A DNA stretch of 64,000 nt from assembly GCA_020740775.1 (NCBI GenBank), contig JAHEWK010000002.1:2976001-3040000 (forward strand), given 5' to 3'. Numbering within the stretch: the stretch's first letter is position 1; the number at the start of each line of letters is the position of its first letter. This DNA is from Ilyonectria destructans (Eukaryota > Ascomycota > Sordariomycetes > Hypocreales > Nectriaceae). The notes below the pieces were generated by a model. The model did no database searches, had not been told where the DNA came from, and saw only the letters and a list, made by a program, of their open reading frames with translations. Shown here in pieces: positions 53,582-64,000 of this stretch. Made by a program: the position numbers and the translations under genes.

Positions 53582-54178
53582 TCACCACCACGATCCCCGG
53601 GCGGGCGCCTTGTCGACAAGCGAGCTTGTTGCCGAGGGTATGGATCCATGGAAAGCAAAGGATCGTCCTCCGGGGAGCTCCTTCCAGGTCACTGGGACCC
53701 TCCGAGTATGCCCGGCTGGGATAACCATTCGTTGAACAGCTTCCACTCGTCGAATAACGCTACGCCTCGGCTGAATCAGCTCGAACGGGACATAGAAATC
53801 CTTGAGTGTTCCGACGCGAAGCTGTCGCTTGGTAGTGAGCACGTCGATTTGGTATGGGTAGGTGAACGCCGTTCCCAGCAGGGCGATGGGCGTCAGCTCG
53901 TCTTGCACCCAAGCTGATGTCGTGAATTTTGCTGTTTGGGTGATGCTTCCGTCGTCATTTGCTCCGTCAATGTAGAATGACAGGGTTGCCCATTCGCTCA
54001 ACTGCTGATGGCCGCACACTCCTCGAATAGTCACAGACGGCCTCGTCTCAACAGCATGCTCAAGTCCTCGGAGCCAATTCCGATTAACAATTGGGTTTCC
54101 ACAGTCTGTGTCGATACAGACTTCTACCGATCGATCGGCTCCTTCAGTTAATTCGGGTATGCGTGAAGCGTGTGCCAT
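53582..54178 (-). CDS. Retropepsin-like ORF derived from an LTR retrotransposon
   Basis: An uninterrupted frame of 198 residues. It reads VCIDTDCGNPIVNRNWL, VTIRGVCGHQQLSEWATLSF, ALLGTAFTYPYQIDV and VIPAGHTRRVPVTWKELPGG. This order (an active-site DT(G/D), a psi-loop-like GxG, a hydrophobic ILG-type strand) resembles the pepsin-like protease region of fungal Ty3/gypsy Gag-Pol proteins. The catalytic triplet is DTD rather than DTG, so activity is doubtful. There is no gag, reverse transcriptase or integrase next to it. It lies immediately upstream of the HNH gene on the same strand. It could be a relic that happens to be open, or a domesticated domain. Confidence 0.5.
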   Translation of the reverse strand: MAHASRIPELTEGADRSVEVCIDTDCGNPIVNRNWLRGLEHAVETRPSVTIRGVCGHQQLSEWATLSFYIDGANDDGSITQTAKFTTSAWVQDELTPIALLGTAFTYPYQIDVLTTKRQLRVGTLKDFYVPFELIQPRRSVIRRVEAVQRMVIPAGHTRRVPVTWKELPGGRSFAFHGSIPSATSSLVDKAPARGSWW

Positions 54179-54535
54179 TCACATTCCTTGCCTCGGGTGA
54201 GTTATCTTCAAAGGTCGTGCATCTCGTCACCGATTAACACCAGCCCCCTCCTCAATAAACACCGAGGAGGGAGTACGTGCAGTTGAATAAGCACCTCATA
54301 CCTCATCAGGCTCCTCCACGCTCGGCTCGATAAACTCTATAAGACTTATCGGGTCTACTCTAGACTGATGGGTGTAGGGTAGGCTCACTGGGGATCACTG
54401 GCGATGATAAATCTGGAGTCGTGATCCTCCGCAATAATCCGTAGTTAACTGTGACACAGCCACATTGGGCAGAAATGGCCCCAGTCTGGAAATTTTATAG
54501 AACACTGATGCTGAGCCTGAACCTAAGTGCGATAC
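54179..54535. other. Intergenic, nothing recognised
   Basis: 357 bp upstream of the retropepsin-like ORF and left of repeat copy B. No conserved frame. Confidence 0.4.
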
Positions 54536-54662
54536 GACACTCTTCACGCCAATTCATGACTGTGGTGGATGGTGGACCGATTTCTCGTATTTCGCAGACC
54601 GGATAATTTTGCATCCGGCTCCGGACCCGGGAACTTGCACCGCCACCCCACTGTGATGCAGC
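54536..54662 (+). repeat. Dispersed direct repeat, copy B (about 127 bp)
   Basis: Second copy of the sequence at 51118-51231, same orientation. It lies about 400 bp upstream of the SLA2 start, so it may reach into that promoter. Confidence 0.85.
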
Positions 54663-55064
54663 TCCGACTACGTATGCTATGCGCCTCCCGCTGCTGTGCC
54701 AGGCTACGTAGGAATTAGGTAGCCACTGAAAGTTGTCGCACTCCCAAAGCCAAGACCACCGAAGGCATCATCGCCCCAATACTTGTCACTGCTGACGACG
54801 ACTTCTCGCTCCCGCATTTACACGCGCCATATTATACCCGCGGCGAGCTTGCTTTCGCATCTGGCCTCCTTCTTTCTGTTAAATTGCTCTTCATTTGGCA
54901 CTACTCGCCCCGCGGCGGTGTCGGCCCAGTCTTCGTCTCGTGATCGAACCCAGGGGTTTCTTCCCGCCTCCATCATCCCCTCCCAACCTTGCTGGCTTCG
55001 CGCAACTTCCTCCTTCATCACCTGCCGATAGCCTCGCGGAGCTTTTCCGTCACCAACCGCAATC
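54663..55064 (+). promoter_or_regulatory. SLA2 promoter and 5' leader
   Basis: 402 bp before the SLA2 ATG, with C/T-rich stretches (54780-55060) typical of fungal 5' leaders. No specific site is assigned. Confidence 0.5.
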
Positions 55065-58000
55065 ATGGCTGCCGTGCGTGGCATAGAGCACACCAAGTGC
55101 GTTGTCGTGAATCACTGTTGCGCCGGGAGAGGCGGATGCTAACTCATCTCCGCGCAGGACCGATCAGGAGCTTGCCATCAACATCAAGAAAGCTACCAAC
55201 AACGAAGAGATCTCCCCCAAGCGCAAGCATGTCCGAGCATGCATCGTCTACACCTGGGACCACCGGTCCTCGAATGCCTTCTGGGCCGGCATCAAGGTGT
55301 ACGTCGAACCACCCCCCAACCGACATCCTCTCCGCAGCTGCTAACCCCGTCATGACAGCCAACCGATCCTCGCCGACGAAGTCCAAACCTTCAAGGCCCT
55401 CATCACCATCCACAAGGTCCTCCAAGAAGGCCACCCCAGTGCCTTGAAGGAGGCAATGGCCAACCGCGGCTGGATCGACAGCCTCAACCGCGGCCTGAAC
55501 GGCGAGGGAATGCGCGGTTACGGACCCTTGATCCGCGAATACGTCTACTACCTCCTTGCGAAGCTCTCCTTCCATCACCAGCACCAGGAGTTCAACGGAA
55601 CGTTCGAGTACGAGGAATACCTAAGCTTGAAGGCCATCAATGACCCTAATGAGGGCTACGAGACCATCACCGACCTTATGGTGCTGCAGGATAAGATTGA
55701 GCAGTTCCAGAAACTAATCTTCTCCCACTTCCGGAATGTCGGAAACAACGAGTGTCGCATTGCAGCGTTGGTGCCTCTGGTTCAGGAGAGCTACGGCATC
55801 TACAAGTTCATCACCAGCATGCTTCGTGCGATGCACTCCAGTCAGTGATAGCCCCTTTACTTGATGCAAAACCACAAATGCTAACAACAACCAGCGACTG
55901 GCGATGACGATGCCCTGGAGCCCCTCCGACAGCGATACAATGCCCAGCATTACCGCCTCGTCAAGTTCTACTACGAGTGCTCAAACCTCCGATACCTCAC
56001 CAGTCTCATCACCATCCCGAAGCTCCCTCAAGACCCGCCCAACCTTCTTTCCGAAGACGATGAGGCTCCCGCGCTCCCCGCTCGACCAAAGGGAGAGATT
56101 GAGAGACAGCCGTCTCCCGTGCAAGCACCCAAGTCGGAGGAACCTGATGAGATGTCCGAATTCTGGAAGGGCGAGCTGGATCGTCAGAACCGCGAGTATG
56201 AGGAGCAACAGCGGGTCATGGAGGAGCGCCAGCAACAAGCATTGTTGTCGCAGCAGCAGGCGCAGCTTCAAGCGCAGCGCGAGTTTGAGGAGCAGCAGCG
56301 CGCCCTGATGGAGCAGCAGCAGCGCGAGCAGGAGGCTCTCCTGGCTCAGCAGGCGCAGTGGCAGACTCAGGGGCGCCTCGCCGAGTTGGAGCGAGAGAAC
56401 CTGAACGCCCGGGCTCAGTACGAACGAGATCAGCTGATGCTCCAGCAGTTCGACCAGCGTGTCAGGGGCTTGGAGAGCGAGCTGTCACAGCTTCAGAACA
56501 GCCTTGGCCAGCAAATCACGAGCAAGGACGACCAGATTCGAGCGCTGCAGGAGCAGGTCAACACGTGGAGGACCAAGTACGAGGCCCTGGCCAAGCTCTA
56601 CTCGCAGCTACGACATGAGCACTTGGACCTCCTCCAGAAGTTCAAGTCCGTCCAGCTCAAGGCTGCCAGCGCCCAAGAGGCCATCGACCGACGGGAGAAG
56701 CTGGAGCGCGAGATCAAGACCAAGAACCTGGAGCTGGCCGACATGATCCGTGAGCGTGACCGCGCCATGCACGACAAGGATCGCCTGAACGGTAGCAACA
56801 AGGACGAGGTCGAGAAGATGCGACGCGAGCTCCGTATGGCCATGGACCGCGCTGATAACCTAGAGCGCAGCAAGGGCAACGAGTTGTCCACGATGCTGGC
56901 CAAGTACAACCGCGAGATGTCAGACCTCGAGGAGGCGCTCCGCACCAAGACACGGGCCTTGGAGGATGCCCAGACGAAGCTCCGGGATGGTGGCTCTGAT
57001 CTGGAGCAACTCCTCCGAGAAAAGGAGGAGGAGCTCGAGGTCTACAAGGCGGGCATGGACCAAACCCTTCTGGAACTCAGCGAACTTCAACAGAACCAGG
57101 GCGAGACGGACAACGCCCTCGATGGACAGATTGACGCCCTCATCCTGTCCAACCTGGACAAGATCAACGACATCATCGACTCAGTCCTCCAAGCCGGAGT
57201 TGCGCGTGTCGACGATGCACTCTACGAACTAGACTCTTCGATGCAGGCCGGAAATCAGAACGCCTCACCCTCTTACGTGCTCTCTCAGATCGAGAAGGCA
57301 TCGGCCAATGCCATGGAGTTTGCTACGTCTTTCAACAACTTCATTGCGGACGGTCCCAACAGCACACACGCCGAGCTGATCAAGACCATCAACGTCTTCT
57401 CGGGAGCTATTGCGGATGTGTGCAGCAACACCAAGGGTCTTAGCCGTCTGGCCACGGACGATAAGAAGACAGATTCGCTTATGAACGGCGCTCGCCAGTC
57501 GGCGCAGTCTACGGTGCAGTTCTTCCGTGGGCTGCAGAGCTTCCGACTCGAGGGAATGGACCCTATCCAAAAGACGGACGTTGTCATCAACAGCAACAAC
57601 GACGTGCAGAGAGACCTGCAGAAGCTCAACAAACTCGTCGAGGTCTTTGCGCCAGGCTTCGGCAAGCTCATGAACAAGAAGGGCGACCTGGGAGACCTTG
57701 TAGATCAGGAGCTAAGCAAGGCGGCCGATGCGATCGCTGCGGCGGCGGCCCGACTGGCCAAACTGAAGAACAAGCCCCGTGATGGTTACTCCACTTACGA
57801 GCTCAAGGTCCACGACTCGATCCTAGACGCCGCCACGGCCATCACCAACGCCATCACGCAGCTGATCCAGGCGGCCACACTGACACAGCAGGAGATTGTG
57901 CAGGCTGGGCAGGGATCGTCTACGCGTACGGCCTTTTACAAGAAAAACAACCGCTGGACCGAAGGGCTCATTTCAGCTGCCAAGGCCGTGGCGTCATCGA

Positions 58001-58493
58001 CCAACACGCTCATCGAGACAGCGGACGGCGTCATGTCCAATCGCAACAGCCCTGAGCAGCTGATTGTGGCCTCCAACGACGTAGCAGCGTCAACGGCGCA
58101 GCTTGTGGCTGCAAGTCGAGTCAAGGCGGGCTTCATGTCCAAGAGCCAAGGGAAACTGGAGCAGGCTAGCAAGGCGGTGGGGGCGGCATGCCGGGCGCTG
58201 GTGCGTCAAGTGCAGATCATGATCAAGGAGCGCAGCCAAGAGGAGGACCAGGTGGACTACTCGACGCTCGGAGCACACGAGTTCAAGGTGCGAGAGATGG
58301 AGCAACAGGTGAGTCTAGTGTGGCCCGGGCGAGACGGCCGTAACGGGTTCCCGAGTTGGAAAGGAGCGAGTCGGTCTGCCAAGACGAGACTAACCCAGCG
58401 TGACAGGTCGAGATTCTCCAATTGGAGAATTCACTTTCCGCCGCGCGGCACAGACTGGGCGAGATGCGCAAGATTTCATACCAAGAGGAGTAG
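55065..58493 (+). CDS. SLA2: Endocytic adaptor Sla2/End4 (HIP1R homologue)
   Basis: Links clathrin-coated endocytic sites to actin at the cell cortex. Five exons (55065-55096, 55158-55298, 55359-55840, 55895-58308, 58407-58493) give about 1051 residues. An N-terminal ANTH domain binds PtdIns(4,5)P2 (FKALITIHKVLQEGHPS, GPLIREYVYYLLAKLSFHHQ). A Gln/Glu-rich coiled coil spans about residues 340-620. The C-terminal talin-like I/LWEQ actin-binding module includes ILDAATAITNAITQLIQAAT, WTEGLISAAKAVASSTNTLI and LVRQVQIMIKERSQEED, ending RHRLGEMRKISYQEE after the last intron. SLA2 is the classic flank of the ascomycete MAT locus. Missing the last intron would give a long unconserved tail to 58935. 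Confidence 0.96.
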
Positions 58494-58606
58494 AGTTGGG
58501 AGCGAGTGCCTTGAGTTAGACTCGGTGGCGGTGGCGGTGACGGCACTGGCTAGGAGCCGCGAGGAAGAGGGGAGTGAACAGAACAGAGGAGAAGGGGCGA
58601 GGACAG

Positions 58607-58633
58607 CACAGATGGCACAGATGGCACAGATGG
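58607..58633 (+). repeat. 9-bp tandem repeat, three units
   Basis: CACAGATGG repeated three times without interruption, just downstream of SLA2. Confidence 0.85.
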
Positions 58634-60554
58634 CAACGCTAAACAACAGGTGGGCTGGGAGCATCAAGTCTGAAGACATCTGGCCAGGGATCAGGGAACA
58701 AGGTGTTTCACTCAATGTACATACAAGATCCAACATCCAACATCTGCCGGTACGGCATCAGCCATCTTGGACGCCAGGGGGCTATGGACTATTGATTTGC
58801 ACTTTTGAAGGGCCGAGGCCGAGCCCTCTCAGTCTCGAATCCCAATCCCAATGCTCTCCCGGCTCCGTGTCACACTGCGTCTCGTATCCCATATCTCGGA
58901 CATTTACAAGACAGTGCTCCTATCTGTGGCCATGATAGCCGAAGGGGGGTCATACAAACAATCACTAGGGTCTGGGGATCCTTCTGACATGGTTCAGCCC
59001 TACTCTAGAACCACGAGTGGAGGCTTGGCGGAAAGATGCCCCGAAATGGTGGTGGGATCACGGGCCTTTCCATGGCTTCCAATCGCAGAGTGTTGGTTGC
59101 AAGAGACCAACGAGGGTGCGGGCACCAACCAACACAATCAAGGCCGTGGAGTCAATTCTAGCCCACTCTTTCTAGCCCAGCGCAACGACTCCGCTTTTGG
59201 CAGATTCATGAAATCGGGGACGCGGGCCACCATCCATCTTGGCCAACGCGCTTGACAAATCACGGCCTGCAGGAAGGATCATCGACCAACGTGCGGGCGG
59301 GCGGGCGTTCATGGTGCAACCAACATGAGGAGGGCGCCAAACGCGTCATGCTCCCCGGCGTGGAAAAGGAGACGATCGAGAAGACTCAGGTGGCTTGGTT
59401 AGAGTTGACGTAGCCTCTCTTACCCTATACACCCGATGGGGACTTGACGAATGCCGCTGTGGGCTCCGACTCGTGAAGTGGACGGGATTTCCGATTTCCG
59501 TACTGCCATGATTAGCACACTCGAGACTGGCATGTGCCAAGGTGTTAGATGCGCCAGCTTTATGAGAGGTCGCATGGAAAACGCAGCAAACAGTCTCAGT
59601 TTAGAGTCAGGCTCTAGCTCAGACTAGACTCAGACTGCAGCTCAGACTAGGCTCAGGCTTGCTGCTCAAGATCAGCCCGGATCGGATACTGTCCCCTGAT
59701 ACTGTGCGCCGCAGCCACTCGCAGCTGCAGGAAGCGTTTTGTTTGCCCCCCACCCGCATCGCATCGGATCTGGGGCGCGCTAGCGTCGTCGCATCGGCTG
59801 CTGCAACTGCCGCGATGGCGCCAAGCAACGCGATCGGCTGGGCTGGGCCGAGTCGAGTTATGCTTCGGACAGGGGCAGGTGGTTCAGTTGCTGCTGTTGG
59901 TGGACTGCCGCTATTGATTTTTACTTTTTGGTGCTTTTGATATTGTTGTCTGGTGCCATCGTGACATCGCCCTGCCCTCCACTTTTTGTTTCGGAAGAGG
60001 CCCTCGTGTTGTGTTTCGGATCAGGCCCTCGTGTGCTGTTCGCACAGGACGGACTTGACCAGGGGTCACCAACACGCCGGGTTTGAACGACAGGCCTGGC
60101 CGCAAACACAAGACCAAACGGCCCGAGGTAATTGGCCGCCCACAACAATGCATGGGGAACGTTGTGTCTCGCAGCTCACTCTCAGCTCACTCTCGCCCAC
60201 CGCCTTCCTGGAGTTGCCTGCCGTGGCCTTGACAGCTGCCGTGGACTTGACAGCTGCCAAGCGCCGTCGAGGCCAAGCGCGAGGAGCGGGCAGCCGCAAG
60301 GAGTGGGCAGCCGCAAACCCCTGCCTGGCGCTCACTCAGCCTTCGATTCACAAACTGGAGGGGGGGCCCGCCTGGAACGCCAACCTTTTAGTGCTCTGTG
60401 GTTTCGATAAGGCGTTGCCCTACGTCCAGTGCCTGCTCCTCTGCAGTCGACGAGGCGCCGTGTTGCAACGCTCGACTCCTTGGCCAACGTCGGCCTGGCA
60501 GCAGCGGCCCCCGCCCCCACCTCCATCTGCGCAGTGCGCGCATCCATCTGCAGA

Positions 60555-60622
60555 CTCCACTGTAACCTTCACTGTAAACCACTGTAAACCTCCACTGTGG
60601 CCTCCACTGTTGCCTCCACTGG
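60555..60622 (+). repeat. Degenerate CACTGT-rich tandem repeat
   Basis: The core CCACTGT(A/G/T) recurs six or seven times with spacers of about 10 bp. No coding meaning is apparent. Confidence 0.65.
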
Positions 60623-61370
60623 TTCCCCCGGCCCGCCCGAGCCCGGTCCCCGGCAGACATCTCTAGTGATCAGCCGTTTTAGCGCCATTGATCCACCATT
60701 GCACTGTGTGTCACTGTCACTAAGCTACGATCGCCTATGGTGCGTGTGGTCGCGACAAACGCTAAATCCGACTTCCATTCTCACCTTGCCCGCCGCCTTC
60801 ACTCTCACGGCACCTTCAGCTGAGCTCGCATAATGCCAAGAAACGCCCACAACAACTACCATGTCTAGAAATTCTCGATCACCGCTTGCGCCGATGTTTT
60901 AGCCAGCTCCTACCATCCCTCGGCTCTCGCCTTCCTGTCTCCATCCCAGCGCATTTGTCAAAGCGCCCTTCATCTCCCACTTGTGCAGGAGTGAAGTGTT
61001 TGTTTCTACCCATTGCTCCCGGAAAGAGATTTGGGGAACAATCACAAGCATGCAATGTTTCGCGTAGTTAGGCAATGGTTGTTCAGAACCGAGTCATTTC
61101 GTATAGAGGGGTGAACTAAAATAGAATGCGCGATGCTGAGGGCGCACGATGGGACGTCCTCGCGACTGTGAGATCTTCCGTTCATTTCCTCATTCCCTTG
61201 TCCATGTCCACGATTAAAAAAAGAAACCACCTGAGACACTAAACTCGCAATGTTCACACTATTATTTGTTCAGCGAATGTCCATGTGAGGCGTAGGATGA
61301 TGTCTTACCAGTGTCCTAATCAACAGCCACGGCCTACTGGCATGGCTTTTGATTGCAAATGCTTTGGTAC

Positions 61371-62209
61371 TTAGAAGTTTGGGGGAATCATCTGGTCATC
61401 TCCATTGTTCTGGTTGTTGGCGTCTGGCAAGTCGGCCCACGCCTGAGTCTGCCACATCTGGGGGACGACCATTTGCTGTTGAGGCATGTCCTGAACCCCA
61501 GCATTCACCATGGGAACTCCAGCGACCATGCCATCATCTTGAGCCGGGAGAGCTGGAGGAGCGAAGGCCCAGCTGCTATCATCTATCACCTGAGAAGCCT
61601 GAGGTGGGTGCTGATCTACCACTGGGGATAGAATTGGAGCATTGTGACCAGGCATCATCTGCGACATGGCAGATGGAGAAAGCTGGACGAGAGCGCTCGG
61701 TTCAACATTGAATCCAGGCTGAAGAAAGTTCTGGTCCTGATCCATGGCACTTCCCGGGCTCTCGAGAGGGCTGGTAAAATCTTCATCAACCGAGCGGGGT
61801 TGGCTGAGATGGACGGCATTATCGCGGGGAGCATCGGGAGAAGCAAAGCCTTCATCATCCTGAGGAACCGAGTCGAACTCTGTTTCATTTGTCAGTACCC
61901 AGTTTCACGAAGCTCGGGTTTGGGATTGTAATAATTCTCACCGCCGTCATATTCATAGACGAGGTTTTCCGCGTGTGTCTCAAGATCGTTCAAGGTTTTG
62001 ATGGGACGGAAAACCTGGTAGTGAATCTGTGGCACAGTCGCACCGGGAGGATGATGGACAAAACCAAGCCGAAAAAGTTCCTCATCATGCCCTGCCAAGG
62101 TCCAAAAGCCTTCCGACTGGGGTTGAAGGTCGTGGAGCCCTGGGCCATGGGTGAAATGGTACATGGCAGCGTTGGGATCGGTAGGAGATGGAGGAATGTT
62201 CGTCGTCAT
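61371..62209 (-). CDS. Unrecognised protein encoded between SLA2 and the mating-type gene
   Basis: Two exons (61942-62209, 61371-61879) with a 62-bp GT-AG intron encode about 258 residues. The first exon (MTTNIPPSPTDPNAAMYHFT, EGFWTLAGHDEELFRLGFVH, TVPQIHYQVFRPIKTLNDLE) looks like a compact folded region. The second is acidic then Pro/Gln/Met-rich (FDSVPQDDEGFASPDAPRDN, MPQQQMVVPQMWQTQAWADL), as in transcription activators. A strong acceptor (TTTCACAG) lies 35 bp upstream of the ATG, and the frame is open back to it, so an upstream exon or a 5'-UTR intron is likely. I do not recognise the family. Its place between SLA2 and MAT makes it a candidate idiomorph-linked gene (compare MAT1-2-9 of Fusarium), which is inference from position only. 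Confidence 0.65.
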
Positions 62210-63689
62210 TGTGAAGTCCACGAAGGCGTCGTTGCTGAAAGCCTGTGAAAGGGGGTGAAAATGAGATTAAAGAAAGAAGAGATCAGAGAAAGTTGTTGGA
62301 AGGAAGGAAAGAAAAGGGCAGTGGAAGATGAGACTGGGTTTTTGACTTCTCGGGAGAAAACGAAATGGAGGTGGAGAGAACGAACATTGAGTTGGGAGTT
62401 GCGAGAAAAAAGACCAACGTGCCCCAAGTGGACAAGCGATTTCAGGCTGGCAGCTGGCAGCACCTGCGACTCTGGTGGGGACTGTGCATAGCACGTGCTC
62501 ATCTCTAGTGAGTGATTTCAAGACTTGTTGCAAGGTCCGTTGGCAGGTAGGTGCCTACACACCCACCGGGGGCGGGTGGCTTGTTCTTGATTCAGGTGTG
62601 GGGCTTATTGATGTCAAAGAAAGTCAGAACTTGTTGTTTAACCTTCTCTAAACAAGGCAAAGCCACTAGGTCTACGCTGTCCCAAAATTTCCTCGTTGGA
62701 GAACTTGCAAACATGCTCTGGCCAATTTTATTTATATGAGAGCATCACGTACGACACAAAAATGATTTGCAAATCATTTGATATGAGAAGATGTGATGTC
62801 GCGTCTCATGGCAAGAATAATTATTATATCCAACCCAGTTCAAATGTGTAGCGTAGTCGAGCTGAATGTCCCTCGGTCACCATCCAGGCCATCTCACCAG
62901 GTGGCTGTGGGGGAGTTGGTAGTCAAGTCGCTTGAACAAAACAAGTTAAGATGTTGGGGAAAGTTCTGGAACACATTGCTGAGGCTTGGGGAAAGGTCGT
63001 TTGCTGATTTCCCAATCTGAAGAGAACGGCCTCGGGAAACTCCGGACTGGCAGCAGCCCAAACATAAATCGAGGCGATATTCATTTGGGTTTCAGAAACG
63101 TGTACCTAATGAACTAGCGAAGCGGCCAAATTACGGCGAGACAAATAAAAAGTGCAGTTGAGAGAATCGGCCTTTCAAGGTGCGGAGTTTTCAGCTCACA
63201 CCAAATCTCGGACCCAACAGTGTTTCCAGCTGGAGTTGGGTTGTTGCCAGTTAGAATGCCGTCCAAACTCAAACCTCGGGGGGCCTTGGCTCCATCTGTT
63301 TTAGCGGCTTTGCCCTGCGTTTGGCGCCAGGGTGGAGACGCTAAGCGCATGCGGTAATACTGCACAGTGCTGGCGTTTTGCCCCTGCTAATTGCCCCACA
63401 GTAAATCAGGTGGCTTGCATGAGTCCTCTATTGAACAAAGGAATATGGACAACTTCAGGATGGTACGTACCTTGGTGAGATATCGCCGGTGTGCCAGCTG
63501 CCAGCCGGTTGCCAGTCCACTCACGACGCTCAACCGCCTACAAAAACTTCCTCTCCACTTCGAGAGCTCAGGAATTTTTCTTCCTCTTCACACCTTCGAA
63601 CATTCTTGTTCACACCAGGAGAACTCCTGTGTTCACCCTTTCTCCTTCCCTTTTCAACACCACCAACTGCCGCAGCACCCCTGGTCACG
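62210..63689. promoter_or_regulatory. Divergent upstream region, unknown gene / mating-type gene
   Basis: 1.48 kb between two divergent genes, expected to hold both promoters. A CACGTG box lies at about 62492-62497. C/T-rich sequence precedes the ATG at 63690. No other gene is seen. Confidence 0.5.
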
Positions 63690-64000
63690 ATGGCCTCTCA
63701 ACCTGTCGTCTCGCAGTACTCCCAGGATCAGCTCAATGCCGTCTGGGACCAGCTGAAGACTCAGGTTTCCCCTTTCGTCTATGTTCTTTGCATCGAAGGA
63801 AACCTCTACCGCATGCTTGACGCTGGGGCTAAACAGTTCATTGCCCGTCAGTTCATGTGAGTACCGCTGATACGATTCTTCTTTGCCAAGCTGACTTTCT
63901 TTAGGGATCACATCACCGAAAAAGTCATGTACTGTCGTGATGGTACCGAAGGCGACCGCTACTTTCTCGGCGCGCCTCGCTTCTTTCTTGCAGGCTCTGG
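63690..64000 (+). CDS. Probable mating-type protein MAT1-2-1 (N-terminal part, cut by window end)
   Basis: Exon 1 (63690-63856) reads MASQPVVSQYSQDQLNAVWD, VSPFVYVLCIEGNLYRMLDA and KQFIARQFM; a 48-bp intron (63857-63904) leads to DHITEKVMYCRDGTEGDRYF and LGAPRFFLAGSG at the window edge. The pattern 'Trp..L...PxxYVLC...LD...KxFIA' resembles the start of hypocrealean MAT1-2-1. The HMG box that would prove it lies beyond 64000. Support is positional as well: SLA2 is next to it and no MAT1-1-1 alpha-box gene lies between, which argues against MAT1-1-3. If right, this strain is MAT1-2. Function would be sequence-specific DNA binding in mating and sexual development. Confidence 0.6.

Larger units (their letters stand above)
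58494..61370. other. Long gene-poor stretch between SLA2 and the next gene
   Basis: 2.88 kb without a convincing gene. It contains simple repeats: a 9-bp unit CACAGATGG three times at 58607-58633, AGCTCAGACTAG-like words at about 59605-59660, and CACTGTAA/CACTGTGG-like words at about 60555-60622. A few long open frames (for example 59986-60666) overlap in several phases in GC-rich sequence and have no conserved content. Confidence 0.55.

Noticed and set aside
55144..55584. 146-codon minus-strand frame
   Set aside because: Antisense to the ANTH domain of SLA2.
56119..58935. SLA2 frame extended to 58935
   Set aside because: This reads through the last intron (58309-58406). Splicing gives the conserved end KISYQEE at 58493.
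59986..60666. 226-codon plus-strand frame, with other long frames in the same place
   Set aside because: Open in several phases at once in GC-rich repeats; no conserved motif and composition unlike the real genes nearby.
1..64000. tRNA, rRNA or CRISPR arrays
   Set aside because: Reading both strands gave no convincing tRNA B-box in a cloverleaf context, no rRNA sequence, and only short contiguous tandem repeats without spacers.

Overview
This is nuclear DNA of a filamentous ascomycete, most likely a hypocrealean Sordariomycete. Most genes carry short (about 45-90 bp) GT-AG introns with CTAA/TGAC-type branch sites, there is fungal gene content throughout (Zn2Cys6 regulator, STAND/NLR proteins, SLA2 with I/LWEQ domain), and the right third carries the gene run that flanks the mating-type locus in Hypocreales: REV3 - SLU7 - uS4 (S9) - eL21 - SLA2 - MAT.

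Layout. 0.3-6.1 kb: an ACS-family MFS permease, a hormone-sensitive-lipase-type esterase and a HOL1-like MFS transporter. 7.6-11.2 kb: an NLR-like gene (fungal STAND N-terminus, NACHT, ankyrin repeats). 11.8-12.8 kb: two broken genes, a phosphotransferase that has lost its catalytic loop and an F-box-like fragment. 13.2-13.8 kb: a small zinc-ribbon protein. 14.6-21.6 kb: three same-strand genes (secreted GH32 fructosidase, Zn2Cys6 regulator, sugar porter) that look like a sucrose/fructan-use cluster, then a divergent type-B carboxylesterase with a GC-AG intron.

24-41.5 kb is accessory and damaged: a RNase H remnant, two members of fungal expanded families each broken by one in-frame stop, a second NLR (membrane anchor, serine hydrolase, NB-ARC, TPR) split by a 5.9 kb Tad1-like non-LTR retrotransposon, and a decayed TPR-CHAT gene. 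The retrotransposon is flanked by a 14-bp target-site duplication with one mismatch, and removing it restores both the reading frame and the exact 126-bp repeat period of the host gene. The stop codons read inside the element are TAA or TAG, and those where the expected residue can be judged fit CpA-to-TpA change, the signature of repeat-induced point mutation.

41.6-64 kb is the conserved MAT flank, but between eL21 and SLA2 it carries an extra block: a MITE-like element, an HNH-nuclease gene and an intact retropepsin-like ORF, bracketed by a duplicated 115-bp sequence. To the right of SLA2 lie a 2.9 kb gene-poor stretch, an unrecognised two-exon gene, and the start of a gene that position and N-terminus suggest is MAT1-2-1; its HMG box is beyond the window. 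No tRNA, rRNA or CRISPR was seen.
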